This document shows, piece after piece, positions 38,168 to 47,338 of a DNA stretch of 64,000 bases (position 1 is its first letter; each line of letters starts with the position of its first letter). The stretch spans positions 294,396 to 358,395 of the forward strand of contig NZ_NQMN01000002.1 of the NCBI RefSeq assembly GCF_002272945.1, written 5' to 3'. The position numbers and the translations under genes are program-made. Origin of the DNA: Mycoplasmopsis agassizii. GTDB taxonomy: Bacteria; Bacillota_I; Bacilli_A; Mycoplasmatales; Metamycoplasmataceae. The notes under the pieces are model-generated. The model ran no database searches. It was not told where the DNA came from and saw nothing but the letters and a program-made list of their open reading frames with translations.

Positions 38168-40459
38168 ATGGCAAAAAATAATCTCTCAAAACTGAATTTT
38201 AAAAATCTTTTTAAGTCAAAGAAAAAAGATGAGTCGCGCAAGCGTACAATTAAGACCTGATCAATTCTAGGTGGAGTCGGTGTGGCAGTTGCTATTGGTA
38301 TTGGTGTACCAGTAGGAATTGTTAATAATACAGTTACGCAGATACCTGCTTTAAGTGGCACTAATCCAGGAATTACTATCAACTTACCAGGGGATAATAA
38401 AAAGGTTGTCAATATTGATGAACTGATCAATAGAAGTCTAACTTCAGCAACAGTTAACCAGCAAACTTATACAAAGTATAATCAAGCACTAGCAGAAGTT
38501 GCTTATCAAGAAGAATATGTAATGTCTTTAACTTTTTCAAAAGCGCTTGCAGCTTCTTCACTTGCTTCAACTGCAGCACCAACAGGCTTTACTGAATTAA
38601 ATTCTTTAGAAACTATTAAGACTAATCAACGCCAAGTTATTAATGAGCAAAAAGCAAACACTCAGCAACAATTTGGATTCAATAACTGATTAACACAGTG
38701 AAACAACTTATTAGCAACTGATGAAAAATATGGTAAAACAGGTAGCGAAGAAGGTGCTTTTAATTATCTAGTTTTAAAAGCAATTGAAGCAGATGCAAAT
38801 CGTAGATTCAATGCTCAAGTCTTGAATGTTTTTAGTGAAACATTCTTAAACGCAACTGTTACAAGTGATGTTACTTATGAAGGTGATATTCCTTCATTAG
38901 GGATTAAAAAAGGTGATGTTTATTTAGCAAGTGGAAGCAAGATTTTCCAAAATTATTACGCAACTACTACAGGCGATAAACTACAAAACTATATAGTTAA
39001 CCCTAACGGTACACAAGGTGCTAGAGCAACAAGAATCTTCTCTACAAATAGTTTCTTAAACTTCTTACCTGAATCAGTTGTAACTGCTAATAATGTACCT
39101 ACAGCAGCCACTTTAGTTGATAGATATTTACAAGAATACAGTGAACTTTATACAGTAAGCAGCTTTAATATTGATATTAAAGCACCTGATACCTTGACAG
39201 GTAATTGAACAGTTTCTAAAGAGACTTTCAAGAAATTAATTAACTATGCCATTAGAAATTCTAACCCAGTTACTTTCTTAAGTAATGACGGAGTCTTAAA
39301 ATATGGTGGAGCAACAGTTTTTGCTAATTCAACCATTAGTGAGGCAGAAAAGACACAAGTTGCTACTGATAATTTCTGATTTAATACAAGAAGTTCAAAC
39401 ACAAGTAAAACTAACCATGGATTCTTAAGTTTTGGAACAATTGCAGACCTTTATAATGCAGTTAACCCTGCACCTGCAGCTTCTACAAACCCTGCAACAC
39501 CAGCACCTGCTGCAACTACAGATGCAATTTTATTACTTGCATTATTAAGAATTAATGCAAGTACAGCACAGGCACCTGCAAATAATTTAATTAATACAAA
39601 TGTAACAGTTTCGGCAACTGATAATAGTGCCTGAAATCCTATTACTAAGTTATTTACTGCTATTCAGGGTCATTCTACCTTTACTTCGCTATTTTCTAGT
39701 GAAACAGTGACTGCAGATAATGCAGTGCAATTGAATCAAGAAATGAACGATAAGATTGATAACATTCCTACAAACGATTTCCAAAATGCAATCAATGCAG
39801 TTATGAATCAAGCCTTTTCAGTAAGTGAAAGATATAACGAAACACTAACCAATGATGCTGATCAAAAAGCAACTCAGAATGCTAGAAAAATTCAGTACTA
39901 TGATGCAACTAATAATCTATATATTGTGCTAGATTCTGCAGGGCTAAGAGTTGTTAAATCAAATTCTGTCAAGACAAAATCAGAATTTAACAATTACTTA
40001 ATTAACGACTTATATGCTAACTTATTATCTAATGAATCACAGAGATTTAGCTTTGGGGCAATCACTAAATTACAGTCATTAAATAGCGAATATATTAATA
40101 ACGGATACTATGTAGGGCTACTGGAACCACAGGTTAATGCTAACGAAGGACAACTACTTTCAGCACTAAGAACTCAACTAGGTACAACAGATGGTTCTTC
40201 AATCGTTAATGACTATGCTAAATATCAACAATATGTCAGAGTCAATGCAGTTTCTAACCAAATTACTAGTTCAAGAACAGTAATTGATGCTGCAACAAAC
40301 GCTTTAAATACAGCAATTTCAAGAGGTACTTATGTAGATTTTCTATACAACTCTTCTTTCCCAAGTGTTGTAGAAATTACAAGAAATTGAAACACACAAA
40401 TCTTTAGACAACTTAGTTCACAACTAGGTGCGAAAGCAATTCAAGAAGGGACAAACTAA
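38168..40459 (+). CDS. P80-like membrane protein of the P80/P60/HinT cluster
   Basis: 763 aa. A basic N terminus (KKKDESRKRT) is followed by a single hydrophobic helix (about residues 37-58, rich in Gly and Val) with no lipobox, so it is a membrane-anchored surface protein with a large Ala/Thr/Asn-rich ectodomain. Identity is based on context: its stop overlaps the P60-like lipoprotein, which is followed by HinT. In Mycoplasma hominis P80, P60 and HinT are co-encoded and reported to interact. Promoter-like TATAAT and AAAGGA precede the ATG. Confidence 0.65.
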
Positions 40460-41799
40460 TGGCTAAAAAGTTCAATTTAAAAAGTTTTTTAAAGTTATCA
40501 CTACCACTAGTTGGTCTTTCTGCAGTTGCAGTTTCAGCAGTTGCTTGTGGGCAGGTTGTTGATTCAACAGAAAAAGGTACACAAGATGGAACACTAGGTG
40601 GAGCACCTGTCAAAGCAGCCGTTTTTAGCCTTTATAAAGAAACTATTTTAGCTAATTTATATGGCATTGATAGTTTACAAAATAACGATACTTACCTAGA
40701 TGATGCAAATAGTGAATTCTATCAAGATGCTTATTCAGCATGATTGTTCTATGCTTCAACTAATATCTTAAATAACATTAACTGATTCCAAGAACAACGC
40801 AGTACTTGAGATACTAATGGAATCTCTTCATATAATTTTAAAGATACAACTAACACAATTAATGTAGATAACAACTATCAATCAGCAAATACTTTTAAGA
40901 CTTTATTCTTGAATCAAACTTCTACAATAAGAAATGATCTAGTAAATTACTTATTAGTGAAACGTTATTTATTGAACCAATCTCTAGAAGATGTTAAAAA
41001 ATCTTTAACTAACTATGACACAATTATGAGTGATGCAACTGCTGAAACAGATGCAACTAAAATTCTTTATAAGTCAATTAATGTAGAAAATACTAGTGAT
41101 TTCTTCTTAATGAAGTACTTATTAAGTGATGCAAAAATTATTAATCAGTGAAAATATACATCTACGCCGCCTTTATCACAGATAACTTCTGGTGTAATCG
41201 CAACTGTTAAATCAGTTGCTGATTATAATGCAATTGTGACTGATTCAGCACAACAGTTAAAGACAATTAACACTAATTTTGCAGTTAATGGTGCTTCAAC
41301 TGATAACTTAGCAGCTTTATTTGCTTATCAAGGGTTTGTCAATTTCAGTGAAACAGCAACTCCTGCAGGTGATTTTTCTTGAACCATGGATAGTTTAAAA
41401 GCAAGAACAGCAAGTAATGGCATTGTCGAAGGATTCCAAGATTTACCAAGTAATGTACTTTATACTCAACAACAATTGACAGCTAATGCTGCAACTGCAA
41501 GTACAGATGATGTTACAGAAGTTACAGTTATGAGTGAAACTAATGGTACAACTACAGTGAATGCAACCTATGCAATTAAGATTGCTCCACTATTTAATAC
41601 AACTAGTGAAACCTTTACTTTCACAGGTACACCTTGAGCAAGTAATGAACAACAAAGATTAATTACTTTCTGATTAAATAAGATTGATTCAACTTTAATT
41701 ACTAAAGCTTTAACTCATTATAAAGCTTTAGGTTACAGTGTTTCAACTGATATTGAATCACTGAAGAAAAATATTGAAGGAGAAGAGTACTACGCTTAA
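40459..41799 (+). CDS. P60-like surface lipoprotein
   Basis: 446 aa. The signal peptide is KKFNLKSFLKLSLPLVG, ending in lipobox AVAVSAVAC, so this is an acylated outer-surface protein. The ATG overlaps the last base of the P80-like stop (TAATG) and its own stop lies 2 nt before hinT. Its Asn/Thr-rich ectodomain has no recognised enzyme motif. The match to M. hominis P60 is inferred from gene order and lipoprotein nature, not from alignment. Confidence 0.68.
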
Positions 41800-41801
41800 T
41801 T

Positions 41802-42149
41802 ATGGAAGAAATACACTTAACATTTAAAAAAATTATTAACCGTGAACTTGCTAGCGAAATCATTTATGAAGATGATAAAGTAATTGCAATCATGGATAAA
41901 TTTCCTTATAATCCAGGTCATTTTTTAGTAATTACTAAGAATCACTCAGTTAACTTAAAAGATAGTAAAACTGATGATATGACTTATGCTTTTGCAAAAG
42001 CAGTTGAACTAGCAAATATCAGAAGAAAAGAAGGACACTTTGAAGATTTCAAAGTTGTTGTTAATAATGGTCGAGATGCAGGACAAGTTATTGACCATCT
42101 TCACATTCATATAATTCCTTTTTATCCAAAAGATAAAAAGGAAAAATAG
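41802..42149 (+). CDS. hinT: Histidine-triad nucleotide-binding hydrolase HinT
   Basis: 115 aa. HLHIHIIPF supplies the histidine triad, and IYEDDKVIAIMDKFP plus NPGHFLVITKNH give the nucleotide-binding face; NNGRDAGQVIDHLH is typical of Hint. It hydrolyses aminoacyl- or phosphoramidate-linked nucleotides. Third gene of the P80/P60/HinT unit; in M. hominis HinT binds the cytoplasmic side of P80 and P60. Confidence 0.96.
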   Translation: MEEIHLTFKKIINRELASEIIYEDDKVIAIMDKFPYNPGHFLVITKNHSVNLKDSKTDDMTYAFAKAVELANIRRKEGHFEDFKVVVNNGRDAGQVIDHLHIHIIPFYPKDKKEK

Positions 42150-42164
42150 TCTATAATAAACATA

Positions 42165-42371
42165 TAAATTGCTCCCCCACATTAGTGCTAAAGCTATCAC
42201 ATCAGTATTGCCTCGTTGCCGTGATAGAAGTTGCTAAAGGCATAAGATATGAGATAGAGTTAAATTTATTTAACTGGCTAACTAGTATGTTCTCAAGTGT
42301 GGAACAGGCCGAACATGCATGCATGCGTTCAGAAATAAAAAGAGTCTTATGCGTAAAGACTCTTTTTTATT
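42165..42371 (+). ncRNA. Structured small RNA, copy 1 of 3
   Basis: About 200 nt, nearly identical to copies 2 and 3. It is not a gene: no frame is kept with a start signal in all three. A TATAAT at 42152-42157 gives a start near 42165. Stems seen: CTATCAC/GTGATAG around a 20-nt loop; AGTTAAA/TTTAACT with a 4-nt loop; GTTC/GAAC; a GAAC/GTTC stem whose loop is the repeat ATGCATGCATGC; and a final intrinsic terminator AAGAGTCTT/AAGACTCTT followed by T6. Between copies the last two stems change on both arms. Function unknown; not recognised as tmRNA, RNase P, SRP or 6S RNA. Confidence 0.8.
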
Positions 42372-42465
42372 TAAGAATTATAATAGATCTTTTGGCATGC
42401 AATATGAGTTGAAATTTTACTCAATATATGAAAAAACTAAAAAATCAACTTAATAGTTATTTTCT

Positions 42466-42480
42466 TTAGTTATAATTAAA
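42466..42480 (+). promoter_or_regulatory. Promoter close to the start of the coiled-coil gene
   Basis: TATAAT at 42471-42476 lies only 9 nt before the ATG at 42486, so the mRNA would have nearly no leader and no Shine-Dalgarno is present. Confidence 0.45.
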
Positions 42481-42485
42481 TTAAT

Positions 42486-42956
42486 ATGAGCAATAAAGAT
42501 TCAAAAATAGTAGTAAATAGACCGTGTGCAGAAGTGAAAAAATTAACAAAGACACATGATATGAAAGAAACAATTAATTTAGTTGAAATTCACCCAGTCA
42601 CAAATAAAGCTAAATATAAATATGAAGCTGAAGGAGATCCCTTACCACCTGTAGTACCTCCCCCACCTGGTCCTGAAGATGATGGCGAAGCTTTTAACAA
42701 AGAATGGGTTTTGAAGCAAATAAAATTAACAGTAGGTGATGCTGTAACTATTTTGCGTGATGAAGGTCTACAAAGGGAAAAAAGAATAGATCAAAAATTT
42801 GAGGAGTCAAAGTCTGAAAGACAGCAAACGGACAAAAGAATAGATCAAAAATTTGAGCAAACCAATAAAAGACTTGATAGAGTTGAAAAACAAAACAAGG
42901 ACATAAATGAAAAATTGGAAGCAATTTTAGAATTACTTAAAAAGAAAGATAAATAA
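42486..42956 (+). CDS. Coiled-coil protein with proline hinge, copy A
   Basis: 156 aa, no signal peptide, hydrophilic. The N-terminal part (residues about 1-55) contains KLTKTHDMKETIN and HPVTNKAKYKYEAEG. A proline hinge PPVVPPPPGP follows at about 57-66. The C-terminal half is a charged coiled coil made of repeats KRIDQKFE, ESKSERQQTD, KRIDQKFE, QTNKRLDRVEKQ, ending in LELLKKKDK. Not recognised. It resembles the general plan of mycoplasma coiled-coil proteins such as DUF16 (an analogy only). It sits between RNA copies 1 and 2 and is followed by a tandem duplicate. Confidence 0.75.
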   Translation: MSNKDSKIVVNRPCAEVKKLTKTHDMKETINLVEIHPVTNKAKYKYEAEGDPLPPVVPPPPGPEDDGEAFNKEWVLKQIKLTVGDAVTILRDEGLQREKRIDQKFEESKSERQQTDKRIDQKFEQTNKRLDRVEKQNKDINEKLEAILELLKKKDK

Positions 42957-42994
42957 AGAAGCGCCTAAAGAATACAATCCAAAGAAATATCTAC

Positions 42995-43018
42995 CCAACC
43001 TTTCTGGTTGAGTTAGAT
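42995..43018 (+). terminator. Short hairpin after copy A
   Basis: CAACC/GGTTG with a TTTCT loop, followed by AGTTAGAT. The same element follows copy B at about 43479-43497, with a longer CTCAACC/GGTTGAG stem. The T run is weak, so termination is uncertain. Confidence 0.4.
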
Positions 43019-43069
43019 ATTACAATTTAAAAAGATTCAAAAATAGTAGTAAATAGACCGTGTGCAGAA

Positions 43070-43438
43070 GTGAAAAAGTTAACAAAGACACATGATATGA
43101 AAGAAACAATTAATTCAGTAGAAATTCACCCAATCACAAATAAGGCTAAATATAAATATGAAGCCGAAGGTGATCCCTTACCACCTGTAGTACCTCCTCC
43201 ACCTGGTCCTGGAGATGATGGTGAAGCTTTTAACAAAGAATGGGTGCTGAAGCAAATAAAATTAACAGTAGGTGAGGCTGTAACTATTTTGCGTGATGAA
43301 GGTCTACAAAGGGAAAAAAGAATAGATCAAAAATTTGAGCAAACCAATAAAAGACTTGATAAAGTTGAAAAACAAAACAAGGAAACAAATGAAAAACTTG
43401 AAGTAATTTTAGAATTACTTAAAAAGAAAGATAAATAA
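43070..43438 (+). pseudogene. Coiled-coil protein copy B, lacking the original start
   Basis: Duplicate of 42486-42956. The frame is open upstream only to a TAA directly before the duplicated block, and the ATG-AGC-AAT start of copy A was not copied. The first usable codon is a GTG at 43070, which in copy A is an internal Val. No Shine-Dalgarno is seen. The remaining 122 codons are intact, with the proline hinge and coiled coil, and differ from copy A by only a few substitutions plus the missing 19-codon repeat. It may be a truncated product started at GTG, or an untranslated copy. Confidence 0.6.
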
Positions 43439-43520
43439 AGAAGTGCCTAAAGAAAACAATCAATAAAGAAATATCTACTCAACCTTTCTGGTTGAGTTAG
43501 ATTGAAATTCAAAGCAAAAT

Positions 43521-43722
43521 TTGCTCCCCCACATTAGTGCTAAAGCTATCACATCAGTATTGCCCCGTTGCCGTGATAGAAGTTGCTAAAGGCATAAGAT
43601 ATGAGATAGAGTTAAATTTATTTAACTGGCTAACTAGTATGTTCTCAAGTGTGGAACAGGCCGAACATGCATGCATGCGTTCAGAAATAAAAAGAGTCTT
43701 TGCGCATAAGACTCTTTTTATT
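43521..43722 (+). ncRNA. Structured small RNA, copy 2 of 3
   Basis: Almost identical to copy 1 from the GCTCCCCCAC segment to the GTTCAG stem, with CCCCG for CCTCG in the first loop. The terminator stem differs: AAGAGTCTT, loop TGCGCA, TAAGACTCTT. No clear -10 lies upstream; the preceding 20 nt differ from copy 1. The next gene downstream is convergent, so this copy cannot be a leader of it. It may be silent or transcribed from upstream. Confidence 0.75.
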
Positions 43723-43730
43723 TCTCAGAT

Positions 43731-44759
43731 TTAAGTTTTAGTTAAACGTTTCATTTTTCAATCAAAAACATTGAAATTAAATATTTTTCCTTTTTCAACA
43801 GGAATTAAGAAAGAATGAAATCTTTCTGGAAGTCCTGTTTGAATTGCAAGATTTACTGAACCATTAACAAATGGTGTTGTTGGAGATCATCCCCAATCAA
43901 CCAAAATTGTCTTATTTATATCATCGATTTTGTAATTTTTTATTTCAAGGCCACCATCTAGAAAATATTCAGTTGGAGTACCTTTATTGCGAATGAATTG
44001 TGATAAATCTTTAATAAAAATATAGTCGGAATTATTTAAGTCTAGTTTTTGCTTTACAGATTCATAATTAAATGAATCGGATCAGGGTGAATATTCTTTT
44101 CTTATAGCAACCATGTCATTTAAATTTTTATAGTCACGAACTTTTAAATATTCATCGTAGACCTTTTGATCTTCATCACTTAATCTAAGATTTAACTTTA
44201 AATCTTCTTCATTTTTTATAAGACTAATAAATCTTTGATATTCAGGTTCATTAGTCTGTTCAAGAGCATCGACTAAATAAAAATTCTTTTTCTGTTCATC
44301 ACTTAAAGAATTGTAAATAGGAGAATCTTTATATATCCACTCTTTTTTTGCAGCAAACATACCTCATGTTTTTCGTATCTCGACTTGTTCAGGAGATATT
44401 TTTCCTAATTCAAATATGCCTCTTACTTTGAAGTGGTCAAACTTTGGATCTTCAGATTTTTCACTGCTATTTCTAACTACTACATCGTAGCCATCAAATT
44501 CTTCAACATCTTGATATGTTGGATAATAATTGCTAAATGTATAATCAATATATCCATACAGATTTATTTGTGTATAAGGTTTATTTCCATTCTGCGTTCT
44601 TTTTGAATAAACTGCAGCACCTTTTTTTAATGGTTCACCAGGCTCTCTATAGGAGCAAGCAATTAATGGTAACAGTGATGAAAAAGTTAAAGTTGAAAGT
44701 AAAAAAAGAAACAATTTTTTGCGATTTTTCTTATAACTCAGAATAGGTAAGTGCAACAT
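43731..44759 (-). CDS. Surface lipoprotein, unrecognised
   Basis: 342 aa. Basic start then hydrophobic core LFLFLLSTLTFSSLLP and lipobox LIAC, so an acylated surface protein. The mature part is charged and carries no enzyme motif I recognise. TGA-Trp codons occur near KTWGMF and SPWSDSF. The ATG at 44759 follows directly the stop of a 19-codon ORF that has its own good ribosome binding site, so expression may depend on coupled translation. Its 3' end shares the terminator region of RNA copy 2, which faces it. Confidence 0.75.
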
Positions 44760-44819
44760 TTAAGCTCACACCTGTATCATTTTCTCTTCTAGACAAATTA
44801 TTTTTTTAGTTTTTCTCAT
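44760..44819 (-). CDS. Candidate 19-aa leader peptide of the lipoprotein gene
   Basis: ATG at 44819 with AAAGGAAG upstream, a better ribosome binding site than the lipoprotein gene itself has. The stop TAA at 44760-44762 is directly joined to the lipoprotein ATG. It contains one Cys and one TGA-Trp. Too short to classify; a coupling device is inferred. Confidence 0.35.
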
Positions 44820-45120
44820 AGTACTTCCTTTTTTGTATTGCCAGAATGCAATAACTCAAACTTAAGAGTTGCACTCATTTAAAATTTCTTATTTTGCTTT
44901 ATCGAGCAAATTATAAAATTAATCCAAAAATCGCCTTAAAAAACCAGATTTTTATTTTTTGGCTTAGCCTAAAACAACAAATCTGTATACTTTTAATATC
45001 TAATTTGTTTTAAGCTAAAATAAAAAAATGAATTTCAAAATTTTGGTACTACAAAAAAATTATTGTATAATTATAAAGCATAGGTTATATTAAATAAATT
45101 AGTTTTTATTTACTATGCAA
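44820..45120. other. Intergenic spacer
   Basis: About 300 bp, very AT-rich. On the minus strand TATAAT (in TTTTATAATTTGCTCG) at about 44910-44916 may be the lipoprotein promoter. On the plus strand TATAAT at about 45065-45070 could drive RNA copy 3. No ORF with a start signal and no other structure was seen. Confidence 0.4.
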
Positions 45121-45311
45121 TTTGATCCGCCACATTAGTGTTAAAGCTATCACATCAGTATTGCCCCGTTGCCGTGATAGAAGTTGCTAAAGGCATAAGA
45201 TATGAGATAGAGTTAAATTTATTTAACTGGCTAACTAGTATGTTCTCAAGTGTGGAACGGGCTGGCATGCATGCATGCGCCAGAAAAAAAGAGCCTTGAC
45301 GGCTCTTTTTT
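45121..45311 (+). ncRNA. Structured small RNA, copy 3 of 3, upstream of the toxin-like gene
   Basis: About 100 nt in the middle are identical to copies 1 and 2, but the 3' stems differ and remain paired: CTGGC/GCCAG replaces the GAAC/GTTC stem around the same ATGCATGCATGC loop, and the terminator is GAGCC/GGCTC with a TTGAC loop and a T run. These double changes show selection on structure. It ends about 20 nt before the ATG of the 253-aa gene, an order like RNA antitoxin, terminator and toxin in type III systems. Confidence 0.8.
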
Positions 45312-45323
45312 ATTTGCTAAAAT
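45296..45323 (+). promoter_or_regulatory. Possible promoter inside the RNA-3 terminator
   Basis: TTGACG (45296-45301) starts in the terminator loop, with TAAAAT 16 nt downstream (45318-45323). A start would fall within a few bases of the ATG at 45333. Confidence 0.35.
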
Positions 45324-45332
45324 ATATTAATT

Positions 45333-46094
45333 ATGACTAATAAAGACCCTTTAATGCTACATCCTTATATGATTAAAAATCCAAAATTTTTTAGAGATAT
45401 GTTTAATATGCCGGTTGAAAATGTTCACCCGATAATTGCTTTTGAAGGTGAAACTAATTATTATTTTATGACTCTTAGAAGTTACAAAAGCAGATATGAT
45501 AAACAAATCTCCATGTATAAAAAAATAATTTTAAAAGGGCAAGGCGATCATTATCAAATGTCAAAAGACAGTGTTATCAACAATGATATTATCTATAAAG
45601 TTGAAAAGTCATTGCTCCAGAAGAATGTTTTTTCAAGAAATAAAAACAAGGTAAGAATCATTAATGATATAGAAATTGAACAGATTTTGAGAGACTTATC
45701 TACGAGAATGATTAGTCGACCACCTAAAATAGCATTAGTAGAAATAACATTTGACAAGAACAAATCAACACAATCACAACTAATTTATGCAGAGAATAGT
45801 GTTTTAAAGCAATACAAAAACGCAGCAAGAAAAAGACTAAACAAATATTTATCATTGAAAGACAAATTTAACTCTCTTTATTCTAAAAATCAGTTATCAG
45901 ATAATTTTATTCATAAACCAAACATGAATAAATCGGAAATTTTTTTCGAGATTAATCAACTTAAGTCCCAAATATTAAAAAATTTTTACAAGCTCCAGAG
46001 CCAGAAAAAATATCTTGGTTTTTTTAGTGTAACAATAAAAAATTTGGAAAAGAAAATTTCTCTAGGTGAACTCAAAGATACGAATCGTAAATAA
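45333..46094 (+). CDS. ToxN/AbiQ-like protein (candidate type III toxin), tentative
   Basis: 253 aa, strongly basic, no signal peptide, no TGA codons. Residues about 30-50 (HPIIAFEGETNYYFMTLRSY) look like the first strands of ToxN/AbiQ and PemK/MazF-fold RNases, where a conserved Pro/Arg region is followed by a Tyr-Phe-x-x-Leu-x-Ser strand. SVINNDIIYKVEKSLL fits the next block, and QYKNAARKRLNKYLSLKDKF resembles the C-terminal helix of ToxN (YKxxL...I...). This is a by-eye match and could be wrong. Its position, right after a terminated structured RNA, is what a type III toxin would have. Alternative: an unrelated basic, perhaps RNA-binding, protein. Confidence 0.45.
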   Translation: MTNKDPLMLHPYMIKNPKFFRDMFNMPVENVHPIIAFEGETNYYFMTLRSYKSRYDKQISMYKKIILKGQGDHYQMSKDSVINNDIIYKVEKSLLQKNVFSRNKNKVRIINDIEIEQILRDLSTRMISRPPKIALVEITFDKNKSTQSQLIYAENSVLKQYKNAARKRLNKYLSLKDKFNSLYSKNQLSDNFIHKPNMNKSEIFFEINQLKSQILKNFYKLQSQKKYLGFFSVTIKNLEKKISLGELKDTNRK

Positions 46095-46168
46095 ATATTA
46101 ACATCTCTTATATAGCAAAATCACTCTTAAAATTTTATTATTCAATTCAAAACAGGTTTAAAAATAAT

Positions 46169-47338
46169 TTACTTTTTATAAAGTAATTCACCTTTGCTTC
46201 ATAGTTCATCAACATTAAGATCTTTATCAACTAATACAAAGTTGTTTAGTTGATTTTCATTAATTTCAACATCTTTTAAATCAAGATCGAAAACATCTTT
46301 TTGATTATAAGAGCTAAGTTTTACTAGTTCACTTCATGAGCAACTCGTAGCATTTTTAAAATGTCTAAGTAAGTCATTATATTTATTGGCACTACCTGCT
46401 AAAGAAGATAAATCATCTAGGTAGAAAACTCCATCTATTTTTTTAACTTTTAAAGTTCCTAGCTCGTAGTTACCATTTTCTAGTCCCTTAGCAACTAGTG
46501 AATCAGATACAATTGATAGGTTATCTATGTTTACATTTTTATAGATAAAACGAAGCACTGTATCATCTATATGAATACCATCTGTAATTATTTCTACATT
46601 AGTTTTACCTAGTGAATTGTGTTCGTTTTCTAGGATTAAATTAACAAGACTTTTATTAGTTGAGTGGTGATAACCATTCATTGCGTTGAAAAAATGTGTA
46701 ACTTTTTTTGCTCCGTTTTTAATTGCTAATTTAGCAGTTTCTTCATTAACAGTACTGTGACCTAAAGAAAAAATAAAGTCTTTATTGTGTTTAACAATTG
46801 CTGACATGTTTTGAGAATCTTCTGCAGCAATTGTAAAAACGACCTTTAAATTCTGTTTTAATTCTTTAATTTTGTTGAGAAAATCAAAATCTGCAGGAAT
46901 TATTAAACTCTCATCATGAGCACCTTTTTTGGTTTTTGAAATAAAAGGACCTTCGAAATGTCATGCTAAATTAAATTGATCAGAAATATCTTTTCTTAGT
47001 TTCATAAAGTTAATAAAAGAATTTTCTAAACTCTTTAAATCAGCAACGACACTTGAAAAAACTACTCTAGCAACACCTTCTTGATAAACCTTATTTCTAT
47101 ATTCTAAATAGTCTTTTTTTAATTGTTCATAGTTATTTAAATCATAGAAATTTTCAAAAGAAAAACCATACCCACCGTGGGTATGTGCATCGATAAAAGG
47201 CGGCATCATTACTAATTCAAAATCATTGATTTTTGAATTAGTAATCTCTACTATCTTGTTATCTATAATAGTGATATCGACTATTTTTTCGCTATCATGA
47301 TTAGCTAGCAAAATGTTTTTAAGAACTCTTTTATTCAT
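46169..47338 (-). CDS. nagA: N-acetylglucosamine-6-phosphate deacetylase
   Basis: 389 aa. Amidohydrolase motifs: metal-binding DAHTHGGYG, HFEGPF, SLGHST, VTHFFNAMN, ITDGIH and the catalytic Asp in IVSDSL. A TGA-Trp joins the N-terminal part to HFEGPF. It converts GlcNAc-6-P to GlcN-6-P for amino-sugar use. The start overlaps the end of the HAD gene by 8 nt, so the two are co-translated. No nagB or GlcNAc transporter is in the window. Confidence 0.93.

Larger units (their letters stand above)
42496..43495 (+). repeat. Tandem duplication of the coiled-coil gene (two ~0.5-kb units)
   Basis: Unit 1 runs from about 42496 to 43016 and unit 2 from about 43034 to 43495. Both begin at the GATTCAAAAATAGTAG segment and end with CAACCTTTCTGGTTGAGTTAGAT, so the downstream spacer and hairpin were copied too. 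Unit 1 carries an in-frame 19-codon extension of the coiled coil (ESKSERQQTDKRIDQKFE) that unit 2 lacks. Confidence 0.85.

Noticed and set aside
42165..42371. The RNA as a riboswitch leader of the downstream gene
   Set aside because: Copy 2 is followed by a convergent gene, and copy 1 is followed by a gene with its own TATAAT after the terminator. Independent small RNAs fit better.
42184..42412. ORF of 60-75 codons reading through the RNA copies
   Set aside because: No ribosome binding site. The copies change at stem positions in pairs and their ends differ in frame, so the constraint is on RNA, not protein.
42486..43438. Insertion sequence or transposon
   Set aside because: No transposase and no terminal inverted repeats. 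The repeated flanks are the RNA genes themselves in direct orientation.
45121..45311. RNA copy 3 as a standard ToxI with tandem repeats
   Set aside because: No 35-45-nt tandem repeat unit is visible. Only the layout resembles type III systems, so it is kept as a hypothesis, not as a ToxI call.
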